From: Lyngbya aestuarii BL J
GTDB lineage: Bacteria; Cyanobacteriota; Cyanobacteriia; Cyanobacteriales; Microcoleaceae
Length of the DNA: 64,000 nucleotides
Direction: 5' to 3'
Assembly (NCBI RefSeq): GCF_000478195.2
Contig: NZ_AUZM01000025.1
Coordinates: 1-64,000 of the forward strand
In this document: positions 17,305-27,286 of the stretch, one piece after another
Layout of the letters: every line of letters begins with the position of its first letter
Position numbering within the stretch: position 1 is the stretch's first letter
The notes under the pieces: generated by a model
The model's database searches: none
Seen by the model: the letters and a program-made list of their open reading frames with translations, nothing else
What the model was told of the DNA's origin: nothing
Translations under genes and position numbers: made by a program

Positions 17305-17344
17305 AGATTAAGATCGGAATCCGAGAAAATATCGATCTTAATCT
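17305..17344. repeat. Inverted repeat downstream of the DUF29 gene
   Basis: AGATTAAGATCG (17305-17316) and CGATCTTAATCT (17333-17344) are perfect 12-base arms around a 16-base loop. It may end transcription of the DUF29 gene, though no T run follows at once. Confidence 0.5.
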
Positions 17345-17969
17345 GACTGTTATATTAACTGATTATTCAATCTTTAGTCTAAACTCCAGTGATATTGTAG
17401 TGCTGTGCTTTCCTGTCAAAAAAGTTCTATTCAGTTTGGAGAACAACCCAACTCAGACGGGACTGCTTTTGTTTGGTTCGACTTAAGCACCTTTCCCTCA
17501 GAACCGCCTATTTTGTTGGCGTCGAGTCTTTCGTTACCGAGTCGTCCACAAGCAGCTTAAAGTCGTCACCGGGGTACAGACCCAGTACCCTTTCCTTTAT
17601 TGGTCAGAAACTCCAATGAGTATATTACTCAATATTCAAGCTTACTAAAAAGTATAAACCCAGCTAACTTTACCAAAAATTTATAAAACTATTCTCAATC
17701 TTTACAAAACTAGGTTGATTTTTTTCTCGAAATACTTGTGAACAATACATAAAGTGGGCTAATTGTCAACCCATTAATAAATATATTCTTGACAAGAAAG
17801 AAAGGTAGAAACAAATTGCATTGGGAGTCGTCTAGGATATGTTTGATCAACTACAACCAGAAAACATAGTAATCCGAAATCAATTCGAGTTTTCCTAAGA
17901 AAAGTTTGGCTTTATGGTGAATTTGCATTTACAATAAAAAGCTAGTTGAGTATTTAATAAAAACTGACA
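17345..17969. other. Long intergenic region upstream of the giant adhesin
   Basis: Part (about 17400-17590) is more GC-rich than its surroundings and reads open in short frames on both strands without a start codon or a known domain, so it may be the decayed edge of an older gene. The rest (17640-17969) is AT-rich and should contain the adhesin promoter. I see no riboswitch or strong Shine-Dalgarno sequence before the ATG. Confidence 0.35.
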
Positions 17970-20900
17970 ATGGTATCATTCACTCCTAGCCAAAATTTGA
18001 TCTGCATTGACGCTAAAGTTGAAGACTACAAATATCTTTGTCAGGGGGTTCTACTAGGGTCTGAGGTCATTCTCCTGAATTCAAATCAGGATGGGGTTGA
18101 ACAAATTACGGAACATTTACGCAATCGTATTCGTCGCCATCCGTCATCCCCTATTCAAACATTACATATTGTGAGTCATGGTTCGCCAGGATGTTTGTAT
18201 CTGGGGAACACTCAACTCAATGTCGATACATTAGATCTCTACGCGGATCAACTCCAACAGTGGAGAGGTGCATTCACCCAGGATACAGAGATTTTACTCT
18301 ATGGGTGTGACGTTGGTCAAAAAGAAAGTCAAAAATCCTATCCGTATTTTAATCTCACCAATCAATCAGCATTTCCTCACTCATCTGTTTCACCATTTAT
18401 TCAAAAGATACAACAACTTACAGCCGCGAAGATAGCCGCTTCATCCACAAAAATAGGAAACAACAAGTTAGGCGGAAATTGGCAGTTAGACGTACAAACC
18501 GATAAGATTTTATCGCCTCTAGCCTTTACTGAGTCGGTTCGAGAAAGCTATGCTGGAGTGTTAGCAACGTTTACCGTTATCAATGCTAATGATGCGGGTG
18601 CGGGTTCCTTACGAGATGCAATAGAACAAGCTAACGCTAACAACGAAGCTGATATTATTGACTTTGCTCCGGCTTTGTCTGGTCAAACAATTAACCTAAC
18701 TGATCGATTAGATATAAACGATAATAATGGAAATAATCTCACCATTAACGGCCCAGGAGCAGAGAACTTAATCATTAATGGTACCGGTGATGATTTTGTT
18801 TTTCAAGTTAATACTTCTAACCCAGAAACTGTTGTCCGCATTTCAGGCTTAACTGTTCAAAATGCTCGCACTGGAATTCAGTATGGTGGTGGGGAAGGTA
18901 TATTAGAAATTGATAACAGCTTAATTACCAATAATACTCAGTTTGGAATTGTGAGTCGCAGCCGACTGGTACTAACCAATAGTACCCTACAAAATAATAC
19001 TAGTCGGGGTGTTTCTCTGTCGGGTAGTAATAGTGTTATACAAGGGAATACATTTATTTCAACGACTCCAGACGCACAAGAGAATGCTATCTTTGTATTT
19101 ACGCCTAATAATGCTGACCCTGCTGAAACAATAACCAATGTTCAAATCATCAATAACTTTATTGGTACTGATGCAAATGGTACACCTCAACTCGGACATC
19201 GTGATCAAGGTATAGAAATTGCCAGAGCAACAGGAACTCAAGTGATTGAGAATGTTATTTCCGGCAATGGAATTGAAGGGATTCTCGTTTCTGAAGGTTC
19301 AAATAATACCGTAATTCGAGGTAATCTTATTGGCGTTGCACCCGATGCTACAACAGCATTACCCAACAATAGTGATGGGATCATCATCCGAAATACAACG
19401 GGAACAATTATCGGTGGAATTACTGCCGAAGATCGCAATATTATTTCAGGTAATAATGGGAATGGAATTTTACTTCAGACCGAGGTAGATGCTCCGATTC
19501 CTACCACGAATACCCAGATTTTAGGCAACTATATCGGCGTTGACCAAAGTGGAAATACGGCAGTTCCGAATACCGGACAAGGGATTCAAATTGATGCTTC
19601 TACCCAGAATACAATTGGCGGTGTTAATCCCGGTGAAGGGAATACGATTTCGGGAAATGGTGTCGATGGTATATCGATTACAAATGCAGCCAACGAAAAC
19701 ACTATTCTAGGGAATTTTATCGGTGTTAATGCTGCGGGTGATGCGGCAGTTCCAAATGCAAATCATGGGATTCGGATCGACGGTTCAACGAATAATGATA
19801 TCGGACTAGATCGACTCGAAAATCCTGAGATTGCCGGAACAAACCCCAACGTTATTTCGGGGAATGGAATTAACGGAGTATTGATTACCAATAGTTCCAA
19901 CGAAACCAAAGTTTTGGGTAACTTTATTGGAACCAATGCGGCCGGAAATGCTGCCATTCCTAACGGGGAAGCGACCGACGACCCGGCGGTAATTAATGGC
20001 GGAATTGGTGTAGAAATTCGCAATTCTAGCAATAATATTATCGGTCGAAATACTCCCGGAGAACAGAATACAATCTCGGGGAATCTTGTTGATGGAATCC
20101 GGATAAATGCGACTCCTGAATTGAATTCAACCGCCAATATAATCCAAAGTAATTTAATGGGTTTGGATGCCACCGGAGTCACAGCAGTTCCCAACCAAAG
20201 CAACGGTATTTTAATTAGTAATGCCGCAGGAAATACGATTGGGGGAAGCGAGGCAAATCAGGGAAATACGATTTCTGGAAACGGAATTAACGGTTTAGTT
20301 TTAAGCACAGCTAATGACAATCAAGTTTTAGGAAATTTCATCGGAACAAATCGTGCGGGTAACGCTGCGGTTGCTAATGTTAATAATGGTTTAGAACTTG
20401 ATAACTCGACTGGCAATGGTGTAATTGGAAATCTCATCTCGGGTAATACGGTTAATGGGGTTTCAATTGTTAATGCTTCTAGCGGCAACCAAATTCAAGG
20501 AAATCGCATTGGAGTTGCTGCGGATGGAACGAGTGGACTGGCAAATATTAACAGTGGAATTCTCATTAATAATGCGGCTAATAATATTATTGGTGGACTA
20601 GAAGCCGGAGTTGGTAATACTATCGCTTTCAATAGCGGAGATGGTGTTACTGTCACCAACGATACGGCGATTAATAATGGGATTTTGGGGAATAGTATTT
20701 TCTCCAATGGTGCAGAAGAGGATACTGAAATTGGGATTGATCTCGCCAACGATGGCGTAACCGCTAATGACCCGTTAGACGAAGATACGGGACCGAATAC
20801 ACTCCAAAATTATCCAGAATTGGTGTTAGCTGAACCGGTTGATAATAATACGGCTATTGCTGGAATTTTAAACAGTTTACCGAATACCACTTATCGCCTA

Positions 20901-23900
20901 GAATTCTTTAGTAACGTTGAAGTTGATCCGGTTGGTAATGGTCAAGGTCAAGCCTTTATCGGCACAACAGAAGTCACAACCGATGCGGAAGGAAATGCAA
21001 CATTTACCGCCAATTTACCCGAAACTGGTGATTTATCCGGTCAATTCATTACCGCAACTGCAACAGACCCCAATAACAACACGTCAGAATTTTCGACTGG
21101 GGTAGATGTCAGTTTACCTGAAATTACAATCACTGAAAATCTCGCTCAAAATGAAGGCAATGAGGGTACTGTTGACTACGTTTATACTGTTAGTCTGAAT
21201 CAACCCACAACCCAGAATATTGTTGTTAATTACACCACCAATGATGATACCGCAACCGTCGCCGATAATGACTATGTTGATAATGATGGTAGCTTAACAT
21301 TTGCGGCAAATCCCTTTGCTGAAACACCTGCGAGTCAAACGATAACAGTTCAGGCTAATGGTGATATAACTTTTGAAGGGGATGAAGTTTTTAACGTTAG
21401 TTTGGATAATGCGAGTTATGGCAATATTATCACTCCTTCAGTAACAGGAACCATTACTAACGATGACGCACCTCCTAGCATTTCCGTTAGCGATATTACG
21501 GTTAACGAAGGAGACGGAACAGCTACTTTTACCGTCACCGCTTCTAAGATTAGTGGTTTTGCAGCTAGTTTTGATTATGCAACTAGCAATGATACCGCAG
21601 CAGCAGGTTTAGACTACACCGCAACAACCGGAAGTTTAACCATTCCTGTCGGACAAACGACTGTTAGTTTTGATGTTCCTTTACTCGATGATGGTTTAGA
21701 AGAACCTGACAAAAGTTTTAGCATTAACCTCACCAATCTTGATGGAATTGATGTTGAAAATAGTGACTTAACTGCAACTGCAAATATTCTCGATGATGAC
21801 GTTTCGCCTGTCCTCAGTTTAGAAGCAGATAATATTAACTTTACCGAAGGGGGAGAATCTGTTGCGATCGCTAACAATATTACCATTACCGATGCAGATA
21901 GCACAACTTTAACCACTGCCAGTATTAGCTTAAAAAATCCTCTAGACCCAGGAACCGAAACCCTTTCTATTGTTGGTTCATTACCTGCCAATATTACCGC
22001 CAGCGATTATAATCCCTTTACCGGAGAATTAACTTTAACCGGAGATGCAAGTTTAGCCGACTATCAAACCGCATTATCCCAAATTGTTTATAACAATACG
22101 TCTGCTACACCCAATACCAAACCTCGCGAAGTTGAGATTATTGTCAGTGATGGAACAAACCCTAGCAACACGGCTTTTTCAACGGTTAATCTGATCGCAG
22201 TTAATAGTCCCCCAGTCGCCAACAATGACACCGTAATTACTCGAATTGATACCCCAATTACCTTCAATATTACTAATAACGATTTTGACCCGGATGGTAT
22301 CATTAATCCGAGTACCGTTGAACTGGATGTAACAGGTTTAAATAATCAAGGAAGTGCCACGGTAGACGAACAAGGGAATCTCACTTTTACCCCTGAAACT
22401 GGGTTTACCGGAAGCGTTAATATTCCCTACAGCGTCCAAGATGACGGAGAAGAATCCGCAACCGCAGAAATTTCAATTACGGTTAATACCGACACCAATC
22501 AACCGCCAGTTACCGAAAATATACTCACAGAAATTATTCCGAATACGGCGACGACCGTTGCAATTCCGGCTTTAACGGCAACAGATTTTGATGGTACAAT
22601 TACGAATTTTCAAATTAGCCGTTTACCTCGAAACGGTCAACTCCAACTCAACGGAGAAACGGTCACTGCAAATCAAACCATTTCTCTCGAAGATAGCGGA
22701 AATCTCACCTTTACTTCCGAAGTGGGTTTTGTCGGATTAGCAGAATTTGAATACACTGCTTTTGATGATAATAATGCGTCCGATTTAACCCCTGCAACCG
22801 TTGTTATTCCGGTTAATAGTACCAATCAACTTCCCGTCGCCGCAGATAAAATAGCCACTCCCAACCCCGGTAATAACACAGCCATTCCTATTCCCGAATT
22901 AACCGCAACCGACGATAGCAACATCACCGCTTTTCGCATCACTAATTTTCCCAAAAATAGCACCCTGTTATTAAACGGTCAGCCGTTAACGACTCCCGAA
23001 ATTGCGGTTGCAGACGCAGCAAACCTCACCTATGTGGGTGGAGGAAATTTTACCGGAGATAGCTTCCAATATACCGCCATTGACGCTCAAAATAATGAAG
23101 ACCCGACACCTGCAACCGTTACCCTCCCGGCGTTAACAACTGAGAATATACTCCCCGTTACCGCCGATAAAATTGGGCCAATTATTCCGAATGTACCTAC
23201 ACCGGTTGCTTTACCCGCTTTGGAGGGAACCGACGCCGATGGAAATATTGCCAGTTTCACGGTTACAGAATTACCTGTTGGGGGTCAACTGTTATTGGGT
23301 GGGACGGCGGTTGAAGTCAATCAAGTCATTCCCGCAGACCAAGCCGACCAACTCACCTTTACCCCCGACGCTGAATTTAGCGGTTTAACCCAATTTAGCT
23401 ATGCGGCGACGGATAACCAAGGGGGTACTGATGAGACACCCGCCACTTACAACCTGGTGGTGAATGTCACGAATGTACCGCCTCTACCCACCAACCAGGG
23501 GACGCCGTTACTGAAAAATATTTCCACTCAAGTTCCGCTTCCGCCTTTAACCACTTTTAATACTGAAAATGCGGCCAGTTTTACCTTAGTTGAACTTCCC
23601 ATCGGCGGACAAGTTTTCCTCAATGGTGAACCTGTTACAGTCAATCAAGTCATTCCTGTTGACCAAGCCGGACAACTCACATTTACATCCAATCTCGATT
23701 TTAGTGGTTCAACTGTTCTTAAATTTACGGCGACAGATACAGCCGGAATTACCTCTAGCCAAGTTGGAGAAGTCTCGTTATTTATTCTTCCCAATATCTT
23801 ACCGACTGTTGAACCGTTAGAACTTCCCAGTATTATCCCGACTGGCTTTGCTGTTTCTGTTCCCACCCTCGTTGGTAGTGACGAAGATGGTGACGTTGTT

Positions 23901-25598
23901 AGCTTCACCCTGCAAAATATTCCGAGTCCTTCTCAGGGTCAATTATTCCTCGGTAATACTGAAGTCTTTAACCTCACTCAAGTTAGTGAAATTACACCCG
24001 AACAAGCGGGAAGTTTGCGGTTTGAAGCCAACGAAAATTTTGTCGGAGATATTGTTCTCAATTATGTCGCCAATGACAACGATGGTCAAAGTTCTGAACC
24101 GGCTGAAATTAGTATTAATGTATTAGTTGGAACGCCCAGTATCGACTTTGATATTCCCGAGTCTGAACCCATCGCGGATGAAATCATTGTTCCTGAAATT
24201 CCGAATAATGGAACAGCGATTGAAATTCCACCTTTAACTGCAAATGATATCAATGGAGAAATTGTCAGTTTCTCACTACAGGAGTTACCTTTAGAAGCAC
24301 AAGGTCAACTCTTTTTAAATGGTACTGTTGTTACTCGTCTTAGCCAAGTTACAGAAATAACAATTGAACAGGCTTCTCAACTCAGTTTTGTTCCGACTCC
24401 GACATTTTCTGGTCAATTTCAACTCCGTTATACGGCTACCAATAGTATTGGATTCACTTCGAGGGCTAGCCGAATTACCTTAGAAGTTCCGAGTATTTCT
24501 TCTCAGATTCTCACCCTTCCGACAGATATTTCGTTAGAGTTTTTAGTATTTACAGCTACACTCGCCGGACTTTCTCAATCCTACAGCTTTATTAGCGAAT
24601 CGATTGCTTTGAATGCGGTTGAAACTTCCATAGAAGGAACTGAAACTAATGACATTTTAGTTGGTGTTGAAATCAGTGAACAAATTGTCGGTTTAGCCGG
24701 AAATGATCAAATTAATGCTTTTGGCGGAAGTGATAATCTTTTCGGTAATATTGGCAGTGATACCCTCAATGCAGGGGATGGAAATGATGTCGCTGATGGG
24801 GGTAGCGGAGAAGATGTTCTCGTCGGGGGTTTTGGGAGTGATACGTTAATTGGGGGTTCAGAAAATGATTCTTTGGTTGGCGGTTCAGACAATCTAGTAT
24901 TACCTGATACAGACGGTGAAGACCTTTTAGATGGCGGTGAAGGAGATGATACTTTATCTGGAAATCAAGGTCAAGATACGTTAATTGGAGGGGAAGGAAA
25001 TGACCTCATTTATAGTGGGAAAGATAATGACCTCGCCAGTGGAGAAGCCGGAAATGATACCATATTTGGAGATTTGGGGAATGATACCATTGTTGGTGGC
25101 GAAGGCAATGATTTCTTACTCGGAAATCAGGGTAATGATACCGTCAGTGGCGGCGAGGGAAATGACTTTATAGCCGGGGGTAAGGGTGATGATTTACTAT
25201 TTGGTGATGATGGCGATGACGAAGTTTATGGAGATTTAGGTGCAGATGTAGTCTATGGAAATCAAGGCAATGATAGCCTCTACGGTGGTGAAGATAACGA
25301 TACTTTAATTGGCGGTGAAGGGGATGATTTCTTGTCAGGTGATGGCGGAGATGATATTCTCTTCGGTGGCGAAGGGTCGGATATTTTTGCCCTCCTATTA
25401 GATTCGGGTTCTGATGTGATTGTAGACTTTACTGACAGCCAAGATTTACTCGGTTTGTCTATTGGTTTGAGTTTCGATGAACTCACAATTGAACAAAGTG
25501 AAACAGCAACCTTAATTCGCTTTGAGGGTCAGCTTTTAGTCACACTCAACCGGATTAATTCAACCTTGATTACCGAAGACGACTTTACAACAATCTAA
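17970..25598 (+). CDS. Giant secreted adhesin: DUF4347, beta-helix, Calx-beta, cadherin-like and RTX repeats
   Basis: The 2542-residue protein has no classical signal peptide. Residues about 10-170 are a DUF4347 domain (TLHIVSHGSPGCLYLG, ILLYGCDVGQ). Residues about 200-930 form a right-handed beta-helix, opening with GAGSLRDAIEQANA and built of repeated GNTISGNG...ILGNFIG units. Two Calx-beta-type domains follow at about 1050-1270, then cadherin-like domains at 1280-1510 and six tandem repeats of about 105 residues to about 2180. Residues about 2220-2475 are RTX calcium-binding nonapeptides (GGxGxD), and the C-terminus resembles a type I secretion signal. This is the usual plan of cyanobacterial extracellular adhesins or sheath proteins secreted by a TolC/HlyBD exporter. 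No exporter gene is in the window. Confidence 0.92.
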   Translation: MVSFTPSQNLICIDAKVEDYKYLCQGVLLGSEVILLNSNQDGVEQITEHLRNRIRRHPSSPIQTLHIVSHGSPGCLYLGNTQLNVDTLDLYADQLQQWRGAFTQDTEILLYGCDVGQKESQKSYPYFNLTNQSAFPHSSVSPFIQKIQQLTAAKIAASSTKIGNNKLGGNWQLDVQTDKILSPLAFTESVRESYAGVLATFTVINANDAGAGSLRDAIEQANANNEADIIDFAPALSGQTINLTDRLDINDNNGNNLTINGPGAENLIINGTGDDFVFQVNTSNPETVVRISGLTVQNARTGIQYGGGEGILEIDNSLITNNTQFGIVSRSRLVLTNSTLQNNTSRGVSLSGSNSVIQGNTFISTTPDAQENAIFVFTPNNADPAETITNVQIINNFIGTDANGTPQLGHRDQGIEIARATGTQVIENVISGNGIEGILVSEGSNNTVIRGNLIGVAPDATTALPNNSDGIIIRNTTGTIIGGITAEDRNIISGNNGNGILLQTEVDAPIPTTNTQILGNYIGVDQSGNTAVPNTGQGIQIDASTQNTIGGVNPGEGNTISGNGVDGISITNAANENTILGNFIGVNAAGDAAVPNANHGIRIDGSTNNDIGLDRLENPEIAGTNPNVISGNGINGVLITNSSNETKVLGNFIGTNAAGNAAIPNGEATDDPAVINGGIGVEIRNSSNNIIGRNTPGEQNTISGNLVDGIRINATPELNSTANIIQSNLMGLDATGVTAVPNQSNGILISNAAGNTIGGSEANQGNTISGNGINGLVLSTANDNQVLGNFIGTNRAGNAAVANVNNGLELDNSTGNGVIGNLISGNTVNGVSIVNASSGNQIQGNRIGVAADGTSGLANINSGILINNAANNIIGGLEAGVGNTIAFNSGDGVTVTNDTAINNGILGNSIFSNGAEEDTEIGIDLANDGVTANDPLDEDTGPNTLQNYPELVLAEPVDNNTAIAGILNSLPNTTYRLEFFSNVEVDPVGNGQGQAFIGTTEVTTDAEGNATFTANLPETGDLSGQFITATATDPNNNTSEFSTGVDVSLPEITITENLAQNEGNEGTVDYVYTVSLNQPTTQNIVVNYTTNDDTATVADNDYVDNDGSLTFAANPFAETPASQTITVQANGDITFEGDEVFNVSLDNASYGNIITPSVTGTITNDDAPPSISVSDITVNEGDGTATFTVTASKISGFAASFDYATSNDTAAAGLDYTATTGSLTIPVGQTTVSFDVPLLDDGLEEPDKSFSINLTNLDGIDVENSDLTATANILDDDVSPVLSLEADNINFTEGGESVAIANNITITDADSTTLTTASISLKNPLDPGTETLSIVGSLPANITASDYNPFTGELTLTGDASLADYQTALSQIVYNNTSATPNTKPREVEIIVSDGTNPSNTAFSTVNLIAVNSPPVANNDTVITRIDTPITFNITNNDFDPDGIINPSTVELDVTGLNNQGSATVDEQGNLTFTPETGFTGSVNIPYSVQDDGEESATAEISITVNTDTNQPPVTENILTEIIPNTATTVAIPALTATDFDGTITNFQISRLPRNGQLQLNGETVTANQTISLEDSGNLTFTSEVGFVGLAEFEYTAFDDNNASDLTPATVVIPVNSTNQLPVAADKIATPNPGNNTAIPIPELTATDDSNITAFRITNFPKNSTLLLNGQPLTTPEIAVADAANLTYVGGGNFTGDSFQYTAIDAQNNEDPTPATVTLPALTTENILPVTADKIGPIIPNVPTPVALPALEGTDADGNIASFTVTELPVGGQLLLGGTAVEVNQVIPADQADQLTFTPDAEFSGLTQFSYAATDNQGGTDETPATYNLVVNVTNVPPLPTNQGTPLLKNISTQVPLPPLTTFNTENAASFTLVELPIGGQVFLNGEPVTVNQVIPVDQAGQLTFTSNLDFSGSTVLKFTATDTAGITSSQVGEVSLFILPNILPTVEPLELPSIIPTGFAVSVPTLVGSDEDGDVVSFTLQNIPSPSQGQLFLGNTEVFNLTQVSEITPEQAGSLRFEANENFVGDIVLNYVANDNDGQSSEPAEISINVLVGTPSIDFDIPESEPIADEIIVPEIPNNGTAIEIPPLTANDINGEIVSFSLQELPLEAQGQLFLNGTVVTRLSQVTEITIEQASQLSFVPTPTFSGQFQLRYTATNSIGFTSRASRITLEVPSISSQILTLPTDISLEFLVFTATLAGLSQSYSFISESIALNAVETSIEGTETNDILVGVEISEQIVGLAGNDQINAFGGSDNLFGNIGSDTLNAGDGNDVADGGSGEDVLVGGFGSDTLIGGSENDSLVGGSDNLVLPDTDGEDLLDGGEGDDTLSGNQGQDTLIGGEGNDLIYSGKDNDLASGEAGNDTIFGDLGNDTIVGGEGNDFLLGNQGNDTVSGGEGNDFIAGGKGDDLLFGDDGDDEVYGDLGADVVYGNQGNDSLYGGEDNDTLIGGEGDDFLSGDGGDDILFGGEGSDIFALLLDSGSDVIVDFTDSQDLLGLSIGLSFDELTIEQSETATLIRFEGQLLVTLNRINSTLITEDDFTTI
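22503..24490 (+). repeat. Six tandem cadherin-like coding repeats in the adhesin
   Basis: Six units of roughly 95-115 codons, each with a pattern close to PxLTAxDxDGxIxSFxL followed by LPxxGQLxLNG and a segment ending FxYTAxD. Divergence between units is substantial at DNA level, so they are old duplications rather than recent ones. Confidence 0.75.
24640..25390 (+). repeat. RTX calcium-binding nonapeptide repeat array
   Basis: About 25 repeats of the GGxGxDxLx type, for example GGEGNDFIAGGKGDDLLFG. They bind Ca2+ in a parallel beta-roll after export by a type I system. Confidence 0.9.
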
Positions 25599-25606
25599 GA
25601 AAAAAT

Positions 25607-25660
25607 CCCAAAGATACAAAGTCACGAAGATTAATTCTCAGGTTTCTCTGTATCTTTGGG
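25607..25660. terminator. Inverted repeat after the adhesin gene
   Basis: CCCAAAGATACA (25607-25618) and TGTATCTTTGGG (25649-25660) are perfect 12-base arms nine bases after the adhesin stop, with a 30-base loop. This fits a terminator of the long transcript, although no T run follows. Confidence 0.5.
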
Positions 25661-25751
25661 GTCAATTTCTCGCTGAAAAACGCTTAGAAAAAAGAAGTCT
25701 TGTCTCTAACTTACTCAAGTTAAAAACACCTACACTCCTTGATTAAACAAA

Positions 25752-26909
25752 TTAAGATTCAGCTAAAACTCTCGTCGCCGCAGCCATTCCAGCGCCCGGT
25801 GTAAAGCCTTCATAGCCTAACTCTCGCAATGCCACTTCGATCGCAGAAATCGCAGTTAAAATATCGCGATCGCTAACAAATCCCAAATGACCAATGCGGA
25901 AGATTTTGCCCTTAAGATGATCTTGTCCACCTGCGAGGGCAATATCAAACTGCTTCTTGACCACTGAACGCACCTTTTCGGCATCAACAGCTTCTGGGGG
26001 TCGAACCGCTGTCACCGCTGTACTGGTTGCATCATCAGGCGCTAATAAAGGTAAATTCAATCCTTTCATCGCCGCCCGACTAATTTTCGTCAAACGCTGA
26101 TGACGCTCAAAAATCTGTTCCAAACCTTCGGCCTTCATCATCCTCAACGTCGCCTGCAACGCAAAGAACAAATTCACCGGAGGCGTGAACGGAGTTGTAT
26201 CTTTAGCCGCTGACTTGCGGTAAGGCCCCAAATCTAAATAGTAACGAGGCAAATCAGAGGTTTTATACGCTTCCCAGGCTTTGGCACTCACAGAAACAAA
26301 TCCCAACCCGGGCGGTATCATGTAAGCTTTTTGAGAACCGCTGGCGACCACATCTAAACCCCATTCATCAATGGGAATATTCACCGCCCCCAAACTGGTC
26401 ACCGCATCAACCATGATCAACGCTTCCCCGTGGGCTTTGACATAACGGTTAATGGTTTCGAGATCGTTGAGGACTCCGGTTGAGGTTTCGCTGTGGGTGA
26501 GAATTACCGCCCGAATCTCTTTTTTGGTATCGGCTTCTAACTTTTCGCGGAATTTTTCAGTATCTAACGGTGTACCCCATTCGGCAGAAATGACATCGAC
26601 TTCTAAACCATAGGCTTTGGCAACTTCAGCCCAACGTTCTCCAAATTTACCATTACTTCCGCATAAAACGCGATCGCCACGACTCAAAAAGTTAATCATT
26701 CCGGCTTCCATCGCCCCGGTACCGCTGGCGGTTAAGACCAGCACATCGTTTTGAGTTTGGTGTAACCACTTGAGGTTTTCCGTCACTTCCGCCATGATCT
26801 TGCTAAAGTCCCCACTGCGGTGTCCGATGGGGTGTTTAGCCATCGCTAGAAGGGCCTGTTCAGGAACGGGGGTCGGCCCCGGAATCATCAGCATTAATTT
26901 GTCATCCAT
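25752..26909 (-). CDS. Class V aminotransferase, alanine/serine-glyoxylate type
   Basis: The 385-residue PLP enzyme starts MDDKLMLMIPGPTPVPEQAL, typical of the alanine-glyoxylate/serine-glyoxylate/serine-pyruvate group. PLP-site features are visible: TASGTGAMEAG near residue 60, Asp168 in MVDAVTSLGA and the Schiff-base lysine Lys194 in SGSQKAYMIPPG. In cyanobacteria this enzyme removes photorespiratory glyoxylate by transamination to glycine. Old annotations call homologues the soluble hydrogenase small subunit, which is misleading. It lies 30 bases downstream of the DUF5340 gene on the same strand and is likely co-transcribed. The exact amino donor cannot be read from sequence. Confidence 0.92.
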   Translation of the reverse strand: MDDKLMLMIPGPTPVPEQALLAMAKHPIGHRSGDFSKIMAEVTENLKWLHQTQNDVLVLTASGTGAMEAGMINFLSRGDRVLCGSNGKFGERWAEVAKAYGLEVDVISAEWGTPLDTEKFREKLEADTKKEIRAVILTHSETSTGVLNDLETINRYVKAHGEALIMVDAVTSLGAVNIPIDEWGLDVVASGSQKAYMIPPGLGFVSVSAKAWEAYKTSDLPRYYLDLGPYRKSAAKDTTPFTPPVNLFFALQATLRMMKAEGLEQIFERHQRLTKISRAAMKGLNLPLLAPDDATSTAVTAVRPPEAVDAEKVRSVVKKQFDIALAGGQDHLKGKIFRIGHLGFVSDRDILTAISAIEVALRELGYEGFTPGAGMAAATRVLAES

Positions 26910-26939
26910 AGCGTTAATCTGTGTGTCTATGTTTATGAG

Positions 26940-27200
26940 TTAATTATCAGGGAATGAGCTGCTATTCGCCTCTGGGTTAATCTCATTTAAAGACCAACAG
27001 GACTCCGTTGGCAAATTTGCGTGTATACAGCTTTGCTCTAGTTGCTTTTGTAGGGCGAGCGCTTTGCGAAGGGTGATGATTAGCTGATTGACTTGTTCAT
27101 ACTGTCGAGAATTGTGGTAAAGTGCGACTCGCGTTTTGCGTTCTAGCAGTTGTAGCAGCAGTTCGTAATGAATGTAAGAGGGTAAAGGAATCGGTTCCAT
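26940..27200 (-). CDS. Small conserved cyanobacterial protein (DUF5340-like)
   Basis: An 86-residue protein starting MEPIPLPSYIHYELLLQLLE, with a long amphipathic helix (EQVNQLIITLRKALALQKQLE) in the middle. The N-terminal half matches my memory of the DUF5340 family, small cyanobacterial proteins without known function. It lies between trpC (86 bases upstream) and the aminotransferase gene (30 bases downstream) on one strand. A short GAGCGCTTTGCGAAGGG stretch inside it resembles dispersed repeats, but the frame is intact. Confidence 0.7.
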   Translation of the reverse strand: MEPIPLPSYIHYELLLQLLERKTRVALYHNSRQYEQVNQLIITLRKALALQKQLEQSCIHANLPTESCWSLNEINPEANSSSFPDN

Positions 27201-27286
27201 AGGGTGAGATTATAAGCTAATATTGTGGAACCTCAAAATTAGCATCTGATCAGCTACTTATAGTACCGGATAGCGATCGCATTTGG

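Noticed and set aside
20495-20749. Several minus-strand frames inside the giant adhesin gene
   Set aside because: They are shadows of the long plus-strand gene, rich in Pro/Ser/Leu, as expected from the complement of Asn/Gly/Thr-rich repeats.
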